Assembly: GCF_014648055.1 (NCBI RefSeq)
Contig: NZ_BMQJ01000028.1
Span: 1 to 64,000 of the forward strand
Length of the DNA stretch: 64,000 bases
DNA from: Streptosporangium pseudovulgare
GTDB taxonomy: Bacteria > Actinomycetota > Actinomycetes > Streptosporangiales > Streptosporangiaceae
Reading direction: 5' to 3'
A program made the translations under genes and the position numbers. Below are positions 25,554 to 32,905 of this stretch, in pieces. Under the pieces are notes generated by a model. It worked only from the letters and a program-made list of their open reading frames with translations. It searched no databases and was not told the DNA's origin. Each line of letters opens with the position of its first letter. Position 1 is the stretch's first letter.

Positions 25554-27084
25554 GACGGGCTCCGGACGTCCGCGCCGGCGGACCGGGCGGATGCCGCCCC
25601 GGCGCCGCCGGGGCGGCATCCGGTGGGACCGTGTCCGGTGGGGGCGTGCCGGGAGACGACGGACCCGGGGAAGCCGCGTCCGGGGAGGTCGTGTCCGGTG
25701 GGGTCGTGTCCGGTGGGGTCGTGTTCGGAGAGAGCGGATCCGGGGAGGCGCCTTCCGGGGAGGCCGTGGAGCGCTCCGCCAGCCGCCCGGCCCGGTCCAG
25801 GGCGCGCACGGCCACCGCGCACCCGGCGCCGACCGCCGTCAGGCCGAGCCACGGCAGGCTGGGCAGGCCCACCGACCTGCCCAGGTCCAGCGCCCACCCC
25901 GACAGCAGGTTGCCCGCGGCGACGCCGAGGCCCGCCAGGGTGCTGTAGAGCCCGTAGCGGGTGCCCACCGTGTGCTCGGGACCGAGGGCGACGACGGTCG
26001 TCATCTCGAAGGGGTAAATGATCATCGTGGCCAGGCTGAGCAGCACCGCCGCCCCCAGCACGGGCAGGAGCAGGAGGACCTGGGCGGCGGCGGGCGGTGG
26101 AGCGGTGGCGGTGGCCGTCAGCGGCGCGGCCACTGCGAGCGGGACGAAGGCCAGGCCCATCAGGACGAGCCCCCGGGCGATGGCCCGGGACGGCCCCCAG
26201 CGCCGGCCCGCCCACGCCGTCACCCGGGCCTGCCCGATGACGGTCATGACGCCGGATACCACGAAGACGAGCGTGACCCCGAACTCGCCGGCCGTCACCC
26301 GCCGGACCTCCAGCGGCAGGCCGAGGTAGATCTGGAAGTTCAGCGCGTAGGAGCCGGCCATGGCCAGCGAGAACCGCAGCAGGGACCGGTCGGCGGCCAC
26401 CTCCCGCCAGACCGCCCGCCCGCCGGCCGCCGTTCCGGGGGCGCCGGCCGTCCCCGGACCGCCTGGACCGGCCGGCCCGGCTCCCGCGCCCGGCGGCAGC
26501 GCCCGCACCTGGGCGACCGTGAGGACGGCGAACATCACCCCGGCGGTGAGGCAGACCAGGGTGAACGTCACCCCGTTGAGCAGCAGCCCGACCAGCGGCC
26601 CGATCAGGATGCCGAGCTGGCCGAAGGCGTTGAAGGCGGCGAACGCCTCGACCCTGCGCTCACCGGCCTCCCTGGCGAGATAGGCCCGCACCGCCGGGTT
26701 GAACAGCGCCCCGGCGAACCCGGTGAGCGCCGAGGCCGCCACCAGCGCGGGGACCGAGCCGGCCACCCCCAGCATCAGGAACGCCACGGCCCGCACCCCG
26801 CACCCCGCCACGATCACCGGCTTGCAGCCGAACCGGTCGGCGAGCGTCCCGCCGACCAGGAACAACCCCTGCTGGCTCAGGTTGCGGACGCCGAGGATGA
26901 GCCCGACCAGCGCGGCGGGCAGCGCCAGCGTCCCGGACAGGTGGCCCGCGAGGTACGGCATGAGCATGTAGAAGCCGGTGTTGATGGTGAGCTGGTTGAC
27001 CAGCAGCAGCCGCACCGGCCGGTCGAAGGACCGGATGAGCGCCGGAGTGCCCGCCGTCGGCCTCCCCTCGGCGGCGCCGGTCAC
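25483..27084 (-). CDS. MFS transporter with repetitive C-terminal tail
   Basis: A 533-residue exporter with about 12 helices and the [17 protein letters not shown] loop between helices 2 and 3. The last ~110 residues are Pro/Thr/Ser/Asp-rich with repeats of the type [10 protein letters not shown], encoded by 15-base tandem repeats. GTG 27084 has GGGAGG upstream and overlaps the CysK-like gene's stop by four bases, so the two are translationally coupled. The transporter probably exports the product of the upstream enzyme or a related metabolite. Confidence 0.8.
   Translation of the reverse strand: MTGAAEGRPTAGTPALIRSFDRPVRLLLVNQLTINTGFYMLMPYLAGHLSGTLALPAALVGLILGVRNLSQQGLFLVGGTLADRFGCKPVIVAGCGVRAVAFLMLGVAGSVPALVAASALTGFAGALFNPAVRAYLAREAGERRVEAFAAFNAFGQLGILIGPLVGLLLNGVTFTLVCLTAGVMFAVLTVAQVRALPPGAGAGPAGPGGPGTAGAPGTAAGGRAVWREVAADRSLLRFSLAMAGSYALNFQIYLGLPLEVRRVTAGEFGVTLVFVVSGVMTVIGQARVTAWAGRRWGPSRAIARGLVLMGLAFVPLAVAAPLTATATAPPPAAAQVLLLLPVLGAAVLLSLATMIIYPFEMTTVVALGPEHTVGTRYGLYSTLAGLGVAAGNLLSGWALDLGRSVGLPSLPWLGLTAVGAGCAVAVRALDRAGRLAERSTASPEGASPDPLSPNTTPPDTTPPDTTSPDAASPGPSSPGTPPPDTVPPDAAPAAPGRHPPGPPARTSGARLRDAAAGRGRAGRWPGGRRRHAR
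25640..25760. repeat. 15-base tandem repeats encoding the MFS tail
   Basis: Repeats of GTGTCCGGTGGGGTC and variants, clearest around 25686-25730, encode Pro-Asp-Thr-rich repeats in the transporter tail. The same unit appears more loosely at 25620-25640. Confidence 0.6.
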
Positions 27085-28292
27085 CGGTCCTCCCGGACGG
27101 CGCCCGCCGTCCCGGGGTCGTCCGTGACGGCGTCCGCCGGGCCGGGCGGGTCCGTGCCCGCCGTACCGGGCGGGGCGCCGGGCGGCGTGTCCGCGAGGGG
27201 ATCGACCACGGTCGCGCACCGCGTCCAGCGGACCGGCTCGCGCTCCGCGGGGTGACCGATCTCCTCCGGGTCGGCGGCCGGCGGCGCACCGAGGAGGTCG
27301 TGGGCCGCGCAGTAGTCGTCGCTGAACACGGTGTCGAAGTAGCGGTGCGGCCCGTCAGGGAAGATCGCCGCCGTCCGCGTGTGGCCGGGCATCGTGCGGG
27401 CCAGCCACGACGCCACCAGGGCCACCGCCCCGACGCTCCAGCCGCCGGTGGCGTACCGCAGGGCCGCCAGGCGGCGGCACGCCCACACCGCCTCGGCCGG
27501 CGCCACCCAGTGCACCTCGTCGAACAGCTCATAGGCCACGTTGCGCGGGTGGATGCTGCTGCCCAGGCCCCGCATCAGCCGGGGACGGGCCGGCTGGCCG
27601 AAGATCGTCGAGCCCGTCGAGTCGACGCCGACGAGCCGCAGGTCGGGGTAGAAGCGGCGGAGCACCCGGGTGACACCCGCGCTGTGGCCGCCGGTCCCGA
27701 CGCTGCACACCAGGACGTCGATCCTGCCGAGCTGGCCGGCGAGCTCGGTGGCCAGGCCCGCGTAGGCGGTGACGTTGTCGGGGTTGCCGTACTGGTCCGG
27801 GCAGTAGGCGTCCGGGTGCCCCGCCAGCAGTTCGCGCACCCGGTCCTGTCGCGCCCGCTGCCAACCGCCCACCGGGTGCGGCTCGGTGACGACGACGACC
27901 CGGGCTCCGTAGGCCGCGAGCAGGTGCCGCATCAGCGGCTCCATCCCCGGGTCGGTCACCAGCGTCACCGGGTGCCCGTGGACGATGCCGGCCAACGCCA
28001 GCCCCAGGCCGAAGGTCCCGCTGGTGGACTCCACGATGGGCGCTCCCGGTCGCAGCAGGCCCGCCCGGCGCGCCCGGTCCACGATGTGCAGGGCGGGCCG
28101 GTCCTTGATGCCCCCGGGGTTGCCGCCCTCCAGCTTCGCCCAGAAGCCGCGGCCCCGGCCGGTGACGATCTCCGGGATCCACAGGACCGGGGTGTTGCCG
28201 ACGACGTGCTCCGGGGCGTGGCAGGTGTTCCCGGTGACCAGTCGGCCGGTCGGGAGCAGTGAGATGTCTGGTGAGTTGAGTGTGTAGGTCAT
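27081..28292 (-). CDS. CysK-like PLP-dependent beta-replacement enzyme
   Basis: A 403-residue fold-type II PLP enzyme of the cysteine synthase/cystathionine beta-synthase family. The PLP lysine is Lys63 in [12 protein letters not shown], substrate loop STSGTFG at 89-95, and phosphate loop VGTGGHSAG near 200. The C-terminal ~70 residues are extra and Pro/Ala-rich. Relatives make O-acetylserine-derived cysteine or, in siderophore clusters, 2,3-diaminopropionate-type precursors. With no SAT or sulfur genes here and an exporter fused into the operon, a specialised product seems likelier than housekeeping cysteine. ATG 28292 has GAGGG upstream. Confidence 0.8.
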   Translation of the reverse strand: MTYTLNSPDISLLPTGRLVTGNTCHAPEHVVGNTPVLWIPEIVTGRGRGFWAKLEGGNPGGIKDRPALHIVDRARRAGLLRPGAPIVESTSGTFGLGLALAGIVHGHPVTLVTDPGMEPLMRHLLAAYGARVVVVTEPHPVGGWQRARQDRVRELLAGHPDAYCPDQYGNPDNVTAYAGLATELAGQLGRIDVLVCSVGTGGHSAGVTRVLRRFYPDLRLVGVDSTGSTIFGQPARPRLMRGLGSSIHPRNVAYELFDEVHWVAPAEAVWACRRLAALRYATGGWSVGAVALVASWLARTMPGHTRTAAIFPDGPHRYFDTVFSDDYCAAHDLLGAPPAADPEEIGHPAEREPVRWTRCATVVDPLADTPPGAPPGTAGTDPPGPADAVTDDPGTAGAVREDR

Positions 28293-28393
28293 GGTCCGTT
28301 TCCCTCGAACGTGATCCGGTGATCCGCCTCAGGGCACGCCGGAGGTACGGCCCGCGCCGACGGCACGGGCGACTGGGCGCGCCGACGGACCGG

Positions 28394-29002
28394 CTACACC
28401 CGGGAAACGGACTTGAGCAGGAGCAGGGCCGCCCCGGGAAGCGGGCGGACCGGACGGGAGGAGCGCCGCGCCGCCGGAACGGCCGGGGCTTCGGCGGCCA
28501 CCTCGGCGACCGCGGTGTCGCCGGCGGCGCGGCCGGCGGGGAGCAGGACGCGGAGGGTGGTGATCGACGGTCCGGCCGCCGCCCCGCACAGCGTGTGGTC
28601 CTCGCCCGCGGGCAGCAGGGGTCGCAGGGGGCACGGGGTGCCGCCGCAGTACGCCACCGCGCCGGACACGGCGCGAGGGCGGGTGATCGCGTGGAAGCCG
28701 GACGCGGTCCGGGGGTCTGTGGCCCGGAAGTCGGTGACGGTCGGGGAGTCGGTGGCCGGTGCGGGGAGGGATTCGGCGGTGGGCCGGGATCGGGCGGTCG
28801 CGCTCCGGGTCTCTCCGGGACACGTCTCTCCGGAAAGGGCGGCCCGGAACCCGTGACGATGATGGTGGCCCGAGTGGGCGTGGGCCGAGTGGGCGTGGGA
28901 GCACAGCACGAGGTGCAGCAGGACGGTGGCACCGAGCACGGTCAGATACAGCGCGCGGAGGATTCCTCCGCGCCGCATGCACCGCCGTATCGATACGACC
29001 AT
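28394..29002 (-). CDS. His-rich small membrane protein, function unknown
   Basis: A 202-residue protein from this ATG, with one membrane helix (about 14-33, ALYLTVLGATVLLHLVLCSH) followed at once by a His cluster (HAHSAHAHSGHHHRHG). A Ser/Thr/Ala/Pro-rich domain holds two CGG/CGA-type cysteine pairs. I recognise no family. The His cluster just outside the membrane suggests metal binding. It lies upstream of the CysK-like gene on the same strand with a 101-base gap. Start choice is weak: the frame is open to 29107, but no start has a clear ribosome-binding site. Confidence 0.5.
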   Translation of the reverse strand: MVVSIRRCMRRGGILRALYLTVLGATVLLHLVLCSHAHSAHAHSGHHHRHGFRAALSGETCPGETRSATARSRPTAESLPAPATDSPTVTDFRATDPRTASGFHAITRPRAVSGAVAYCGGTPCPLRPLLPAGEDHTLCGAAAGPSITTLRVLLPAGRAAGDTAVAEVAAEAPAVPAARRSSRPVRPLPGAALLLLKSVSRV

Positions 29003-29187
29003 GTCCAACAGCGTACGCTCCACTATGTAATGAATCGCTACGCAGAGTGACATTTGTAGAGAATGGTCGACCAGCGGAAATCGCGCGTCCCGCCGTACGG
29101 CGAGCATGAAAAAGCCCAGGCGGCCGGGCCCGGGCGGTGAAGAACCCGGCGCCCCGGAGACGCAGGATCCGGGGCGCCGGCAGCGGG

Positions 29188-29604
29188 TCAGTCGGAGGTG
29201 ACCGCGTCCATCAGGTCACCCACCGGCGCGTCGGGCAGAGCCCGCGCCACGTCGGCCAGGGCGACCATCCCGACCAGCCTGTGTCCGTCGATCACCGGAA
29301 GGCGGCGGACCTTGTGCTTGGCCATCGTGCCGAGGATCTCCCTGGCATCGTCGTCGGCGCCGATGGTGACCGCCTCACCCTGGGCGAACTCACCGGCCCG
29401 GCAGGACTTCGGGTCCTTGCCCTGGGCCAGCACCTTCACCACGATGTCGCGGTCGGTCAGCATGCCCTTGAGCCGGTCGTCCGTGCCGCAGATCGGCAGG
29501 GAGCCCACGTCGAGGCGAGCCATCTTGGCCGCGGCATCGAGCATGGTCTCGTCGGCCCTCACGCACTCGGCGCTCGGCGTCATGATCTCGCGTGCGGTTG
29601 TCAT
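29188..29604 (-). CDS. CBS-domain pair protein
   Basis: A 138-residue protein made of two CBS domains (REIMTPSAECVRADETMLDA; LPICGTDDRLKGMLTDRDIV; then EILGTMAKHKVRRLPVIDGH; LVGMVALADVAR). Such stand-alone pairs bind adenine nucleotides and act as energy sensors; the partner is unknown. ATG 29604 has a perfect AAAGGAG site. It is divergent from the isochorismatase-like gene, sharing a 99-base promoter region. Confidence 0.9.
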   Translation of the reverse strand: MTTAREIMTPSAECVRADETMLDAAAKMARLDVGSLPICGTDDRLKGMLTDRDIVVKVLAQGKDPKSCRAGEFAQGEAVTIGADDDAREILGTMAKHKVRRLPVIDGHRLVGMVALADVARALPDAPVGDLMDAVTSD

Positions 29605-29703
29605 CTCGCTCCTTTCTGTGCTCCGGAACCTCTGCGGCTACCCGGGAGCCCGCCGATGAAACCGGGACCGAATGAACGGGGCGGAAAGGGAGAGAAGCGA
29701 TGC

Positions 29704-30246
29704 ATGGGAAAGATTGCGCTGGTCGTGGTGGACATGCTGAACCCCTACGACCATCAGGATGCGGAACCGCTCGCCGAGAACGTCGCCGGGATCGTCGAAC
29801 CCCTGGCCGATCTGATGCGCCGGGCACACGAACACGATGACGTCGAGCTGGTGTACGTCAACGACAACTACGGGGACTTCTCCGTGACCCGGGACGACCT
29901 CGCGGGGCGGGCGCTCTCGGGCCGGCGGCCCGACCTGGTCGAGCCGGTGCTGCCCCCGAAGGAGGCACCCTTCCTGCAGAAGGTGCGCCACAGCGCGTTC
30001 TACGGCACCTCCCTGGAGTACCTGCTGCACCGGGAGGAGGTCGAGACTCTGGTGCTGGCCGGCCAGGTCACCGAGCAGTGCGTCCTCTACAGCGCGCTCG
30101 ACGCCTACGTGCGGCACTTCTCGATCAGGATCCCGCGTGACTGCGTGGCCGGCATCCACGCCGACCTGGCGGACGCCGCGCTGCGGATGATGGAGCGCAA
30201 CATGGGGGCGAAGGTCGTGGCGGGGGAAAGGTGCCTGGAGGTCTGA
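29704..30246 (+). CDS. Isochorismatase-like cysteine hydrolase
   Basis: A 180-residue cytosolic hydrolase of the isochorismatase-like fold. The catalytic triad Asp10 (VVVDML), Lys93 (FLQKVRHSAF) and Cys126 (GQVTEQCVLYSA) is complete, so it is a thiol amidohydrolase type (nicotinamidase/N-carbamoylsarcosine amidase relatives) rather than a true isochorismatase. The substrate is unknown. ATG 29704 has GGAGAG upstream. Confidence 0.85.
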   Translation: MGKIALVVVDMLNPYDHQDAEPLAENVAGIVEPLADLMRRAHEHDDVELVYVNDNYGDFSVTRDDLAGRALSGRRPDLVEPVLPPKEAPFLQKVRHSAFYGTSLEYLLHREEVETLVLAGQVTEQCVLYSALDAYVRHFSIRIPRDCVAGIHADLADAALRMMERNMGAKVVAGERCLEV

Positions 30247-30267
30247 CGACCTCTCCGGCGCCGGTTC

Positions 30268-30455
30268 GGTGTGTGAAAGGCCCGACAGGTGAAACCCGAT
30301 GTGTGAAAGCCCGGTGCATGAGGGTCCGGTGCATGAAGGCCCGGTGTGTGAGCCCGGTGCGTGAGCCCGGTGTGTGAAGCCCGGTGTGTGAAGGCCCGGT
30401 GTGTGAAGGCCCGGTGTGAAGGTCCAGTGCGTGAGAGTCCGGTGTGAAGGCCCGG
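30268..30455. repeat. Tandem array of 12-15-base GTGTGTGAAGGCCCG units
   Basis: About a dozen units of GGTG(T/C)(G/A)TGAAGGCCC with variable ends fill the space between the convergent isochorismatase-like and DUF6766 genes. Units are too short and too closely packed for CRISPR. It has the look of a variable-number tandem repeat. Confidence 0.8.
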
Positions 30456-30488
30456 TGCCGCCCGAGGAGGCGTCCTCCTCGGGCGGCG

Positions 30489-31163
30489 TCACCCCTCGAC
30501 GCCGGTCGTGTCGTGGGCGGCCCCGACGGGCTTGGACTGCGTCGACCCGCGCTGGCGCAGGTAGACGGAGAGCACGACCATCGACAGCACGGCGAGGAAC
30601 TCCGACTGCCAGTTCTGCAGTGTGCGGTTCCAGAAGTCGGCCGAGACGACGTACTCGCCCCAGCTCACCGGGTCCTCCAGCTGCGCGAGCTGCTGGGCGT
30701 TGTAGCTGGCCTGACCCGACACCGACTGGCCGAGCCATGACAGCAGGAAGACGGCCCCCATCACCAGGCCGAGGGAGTTGCCGTACAGCGACCGCCGCCA
30801 CCCGGCCGCGGCGGCCCAGGCGGGACTGCCGGACTCGGCGTACCGGCCCGTCTTCTGCTCGGCGTCGCTCTCGCCGCCCTCCTCGCCCGGTTTCTTCGAC
30901 TCGGTGGAGCCGCGCTGCACCAGCCAGACCGTCGCGAGGATGAACAGCAGGAACTGGAGGTACTCCGACTGCCAGTTCTCCGCGACGTCGGCGGTGAAGT
31001 CGGAGGAGGTCACGTAGGACACCCACGACAGCGGCGCGCCGCCCTCGGCGAGCCGCTGCTGGTTGGCGTCGGCGTTCCCGGCGAACGACTGCCCCACCAG
31101 GGACAGCAGGAACGCGGCGAGGAAGAACAGGCTCAGGGCGTTGTTCTTGACGAAGTTCTTCAC
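30489..31163 (-). CDS. DUF6766 family membrane protein
   Basis: A 224-residue protein with an internal duplication. Each half has a hydrophobic segment (LSLFFLAAFLLSLVGQSF; LGLVMGAVFLLSWLGQSVSG), a polar stretch containing a SWVSYVTSSDF/SWGEYVVSADF motif, NWQSE(Y/F)L, and a second hydrophobic segment ending QRGST. That makes four helices. This matches DUF6766; its function is unknown. The GTG at 31163 has a GGAGG site. It is the last gene of a three-gene minus-strand operon with a lipoprotein and a 27-residue peptide. Confidence 0.8.
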   Translation of the reverse strand: MKNFVKNNALSLFFLAAFLLSLVGQSFAGNADANQQRLAEGGAPLSWVSYVTSSDFTADVAENWQSEYLQFLLFILATVWLVQRGSTESKKPGEEGGESDAEQKTGRYAESGSPAWAAAAGWRRSLYGNSLGLVMGAVFLLSWLGQSVSGQASYNAQQLAQLEDPVSWGEYVVSADFWNRTLQNWQSEFLAVLSMVVLSVYLRQRGSTQSKPVGAAHDTTGVEG

Positions 31164-31172
31164 GGCGCCTCC

Positions 31173-31256
31173 CTAACGCTGCAGAAGGCCGATGACGAGG
31201 AAATAGGCCAGGCCGATGCCGATCAGGACCAGGGTGACGGTGAACATGACGCGCAT
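31173..31256 (-). CDS. 27-residue single-pass membrane peptide
   Basis: ATG 31256 to TAG 31173 encodes MRVMFTVTLVLIGIGLAYFL followed by VIGLLQR, a single membrane helix with a basic residue at each end. It lies one base after the lipoprotein stop and nine bases before the DUF6766 start, with a GAGG site inside the lipoprotein gene. Tight spacing, a good site and coherent hydrophobicity support a real gene. I know no named family. It could be a small subunit of a complex with DUF6766. Confidence 0.65.
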   Translation of the reverse strand: MRVMFTVTLVLIGIGLAYFLVIGLLQR

Positions 31257-31257
31257 G

Positions 31258-31647
31258 TCAGGTCGTCACCTCGCACCGGTAGGGGAGCTCGCCTCGGGCC
31301 GTGCAGCCCGCGCCGCGCACCAGCCAGCCCTGGGGGAACCTGTGCAGGAAGACGGTGTCCCGTGACAGCCGTACCTGCGCCTCGTCGCCCCAGACCGCGG
31401 TGTCCACCGGCTGTCCGCCGGGCAGTTCGAGGTCCAGGATGGCGTTGGCGCACCTCTGGCCGCCGGTGCTCAGCCCCTCGGCCGCCGAGGGGGCCAGCAG
31501 CGAGCACGCCTGCTCTCCCTGGCGGTCGTGCACCGCGCCGTAGAAACGGGTGGCCGCCTGCTCGGCGGTTTCCCGTTCGGCGGAGGAACAACCGGTCAAA
31601 ATCGCAACTAATGACATCAATGCCAATGAAATTGCTCGACTGTTCAT
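31258..31647 (-). CDS. Small lipoprotein
   Basis: A 129-residue secreted lipoprotein: signal peptide with lipobox LTGC (Cys20), then a domain of SnoaL/NTF2-like length with ETAEQAATRFYGAVHDRQGEQ and the ending VRGAGCTARGELPYRCEVTT. Four further Cys residues (two near CSLL and RCAN, two at the end) may form disulfides. The function is unknown. It is first in the operon with the 27-residue peptide and DUF6766. Confidence 0.75.
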   Translation of the reverse strand: MNSRAISLALMSLVAILTGCSSAERETAEQAATRFYGAVHDRQGEQACSLLAPSAAEGLSTGGQRCANAILDLELPGGQPVDTAVWGDEAQVRLSRDTVFLHRFPQGWLVRGAGCTARGELPYRCEVTT

Positions 31648-31768
31648 CGGCTTCCTCTACCCCTCCGTTCCCAGAAGTCACCCCGGGACGGCTACGCCGT
31701 GTACGCGCGCCGGAACGTAAGGATGTGAGGCGCGTGCCCCCGGCGGACCGGCCGGGGGCCCGCCGGCC

Positions 31769-32722
31769 TCAGCGCACGCGGGGCAGCACCTCGCGGGCGT
31801 AGAAGTCGAAGAAGGCGTCCTGCTCGGGACCGATCTGGCTGATGTAGACCTCGTCGAAGCCCGCGTCCACGTATTCCTTGATCGACTGGATGTGCTTCTC
31901 GGGATCGGGACCGCAGGGCGTGGAGGCGGTGGCCTGCTCCTCGGTGACCATCTCCGCGAGCTGCTCGAAGTGCCGCGGCAGCGGCAGGAGCTGGGACGCC
32001 TCCCCCTGGATGCCCTGGGTCGGCCAGAGCCGGTGCACGGTCTTGCGAGCCTCGGCCTCGTCGGTGGCGTAGCAGACCTTCAGGCCGCTCTGGGTGGGCT
32101 TGCCCTCGCCGCCGGCCTTGTGGAACTGCTCCACCAGCTCGGCCGCGGGACCGGTGCAGATGTACCCGTCGCCGATCCGCCCGGCCAGCTCCACCGACTT
32201 CTTGCCGAAGCCGGAGACGTAGACGGGCGGCGGGCTGTCGGGCAGCGTGTACAGGCGGGCGTTGTCGACGTCGTAGTGGAGACCGCGGTGGGTGACCAGC
32301 TTGCCCGACCACAGCTCCCGCATGAGCTCGACCGCCTCCTCCAGCATCTCCAGCCGCTCGGAGGCCGGAGGCCAGCGGGACTCGATGATGTGCTCGTTCA
32401 GCGCCTCGCCGGTGCCGACGCCCAGCCGGAACCGGCCGCCGGTGAGCACGGCGCTGGTGGCGGCGGCCTGGGCGATGATCGCCGGGTGGATGCGGACCAG
32501 CGGGCAGGTGACGGCCGTGGTGATCGGCAGCGAGGTCGCCTCGGCGATGGCGCCGATGACCGACCACACGAACGGGCTCTGCCCCTGCACGTCCAGCCAG
32601 GGATGGTAGTGGTCGGAGATCCACAGCCCCTCGAAACCGGCCCGCTCGGCCAGCTTCGCCTGCCGTACCAGTTCCCTGGGGTCGTGTTCCTCGCAGGAGA
32701 GGAAGTATCCGAACCTGGTCAT
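31769..32722 (-). CDS. LLM-class F420-dependent oxidoreductase (FGD-like)
   Basis: A 317-residue luciferase-like TIM-barrel flavin/F420 enzyme, close in type to F420-dependent glucose-6-phosphate dehydrogenase. Visible blocks are AERAGFEGLWISDHYHPWLD (the HYHPW loop), TTAVTCPLVRIHPAIIAQAA, GRFRLGVGTGEALNEHI and the C-terminal VYISQIGPEQDAFF. It would oxidise or reduce an unknown substrate with coenzyme F420. ATG 32722 has GAGGAGG upstream; the extension to 32857 is ignored. Confidence 0.85.
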   Translation of the reverse strand: MTRFGYFLSCEEHDPRELVRQAKLAERAGFEGLWISDHYHPWLDVQGQSPFVWSVIGAIAEATSLPITTAVTCPLVRIHPAIIAQAAATSAVLTGGRFRLGVGTGEALNEHIIESRWPPASERLEMLEEAVELMRELWSGKLVTHRGLHYDVDNARLYTLPDSPPPVYVSGFGKKSVELAGRIGDGYICTGPAAELVEQFHKAGGEGKPTQSGLKVCYATDEAEARKTVHRLWPTQGIQGEASQLLPLPRHFEQLAEMVTEEQATASTPCGPDPEKHIQSIKEYVDAGFDEVYISQIGPEQDAFFDFYAREVLPRVR

Positions 32723-32905
32723 CGCCGCCTCCTCGGTGCCCTCGTTCCAGATCAGTGGCCATACCCAGGTTGACGAGGACAAACGGATCGGCCGGGAAAA
32801 CGCCGGGCCGGGCCAGGCCGCGGCCGCCCTGCCCCGCCCTGCCCCCGTCCGGTCCACCGCCGGAACCCGGAGCCCGTCCGGGCTCCGGGTTCCGGGCTCC
32901 CGTCC

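Noticed and set aside
30268-30455. Possible CRISPR array
   Set aside because: Units are 12-15 bases and directly abut one another with no unique spacers, and no cas genes are near.
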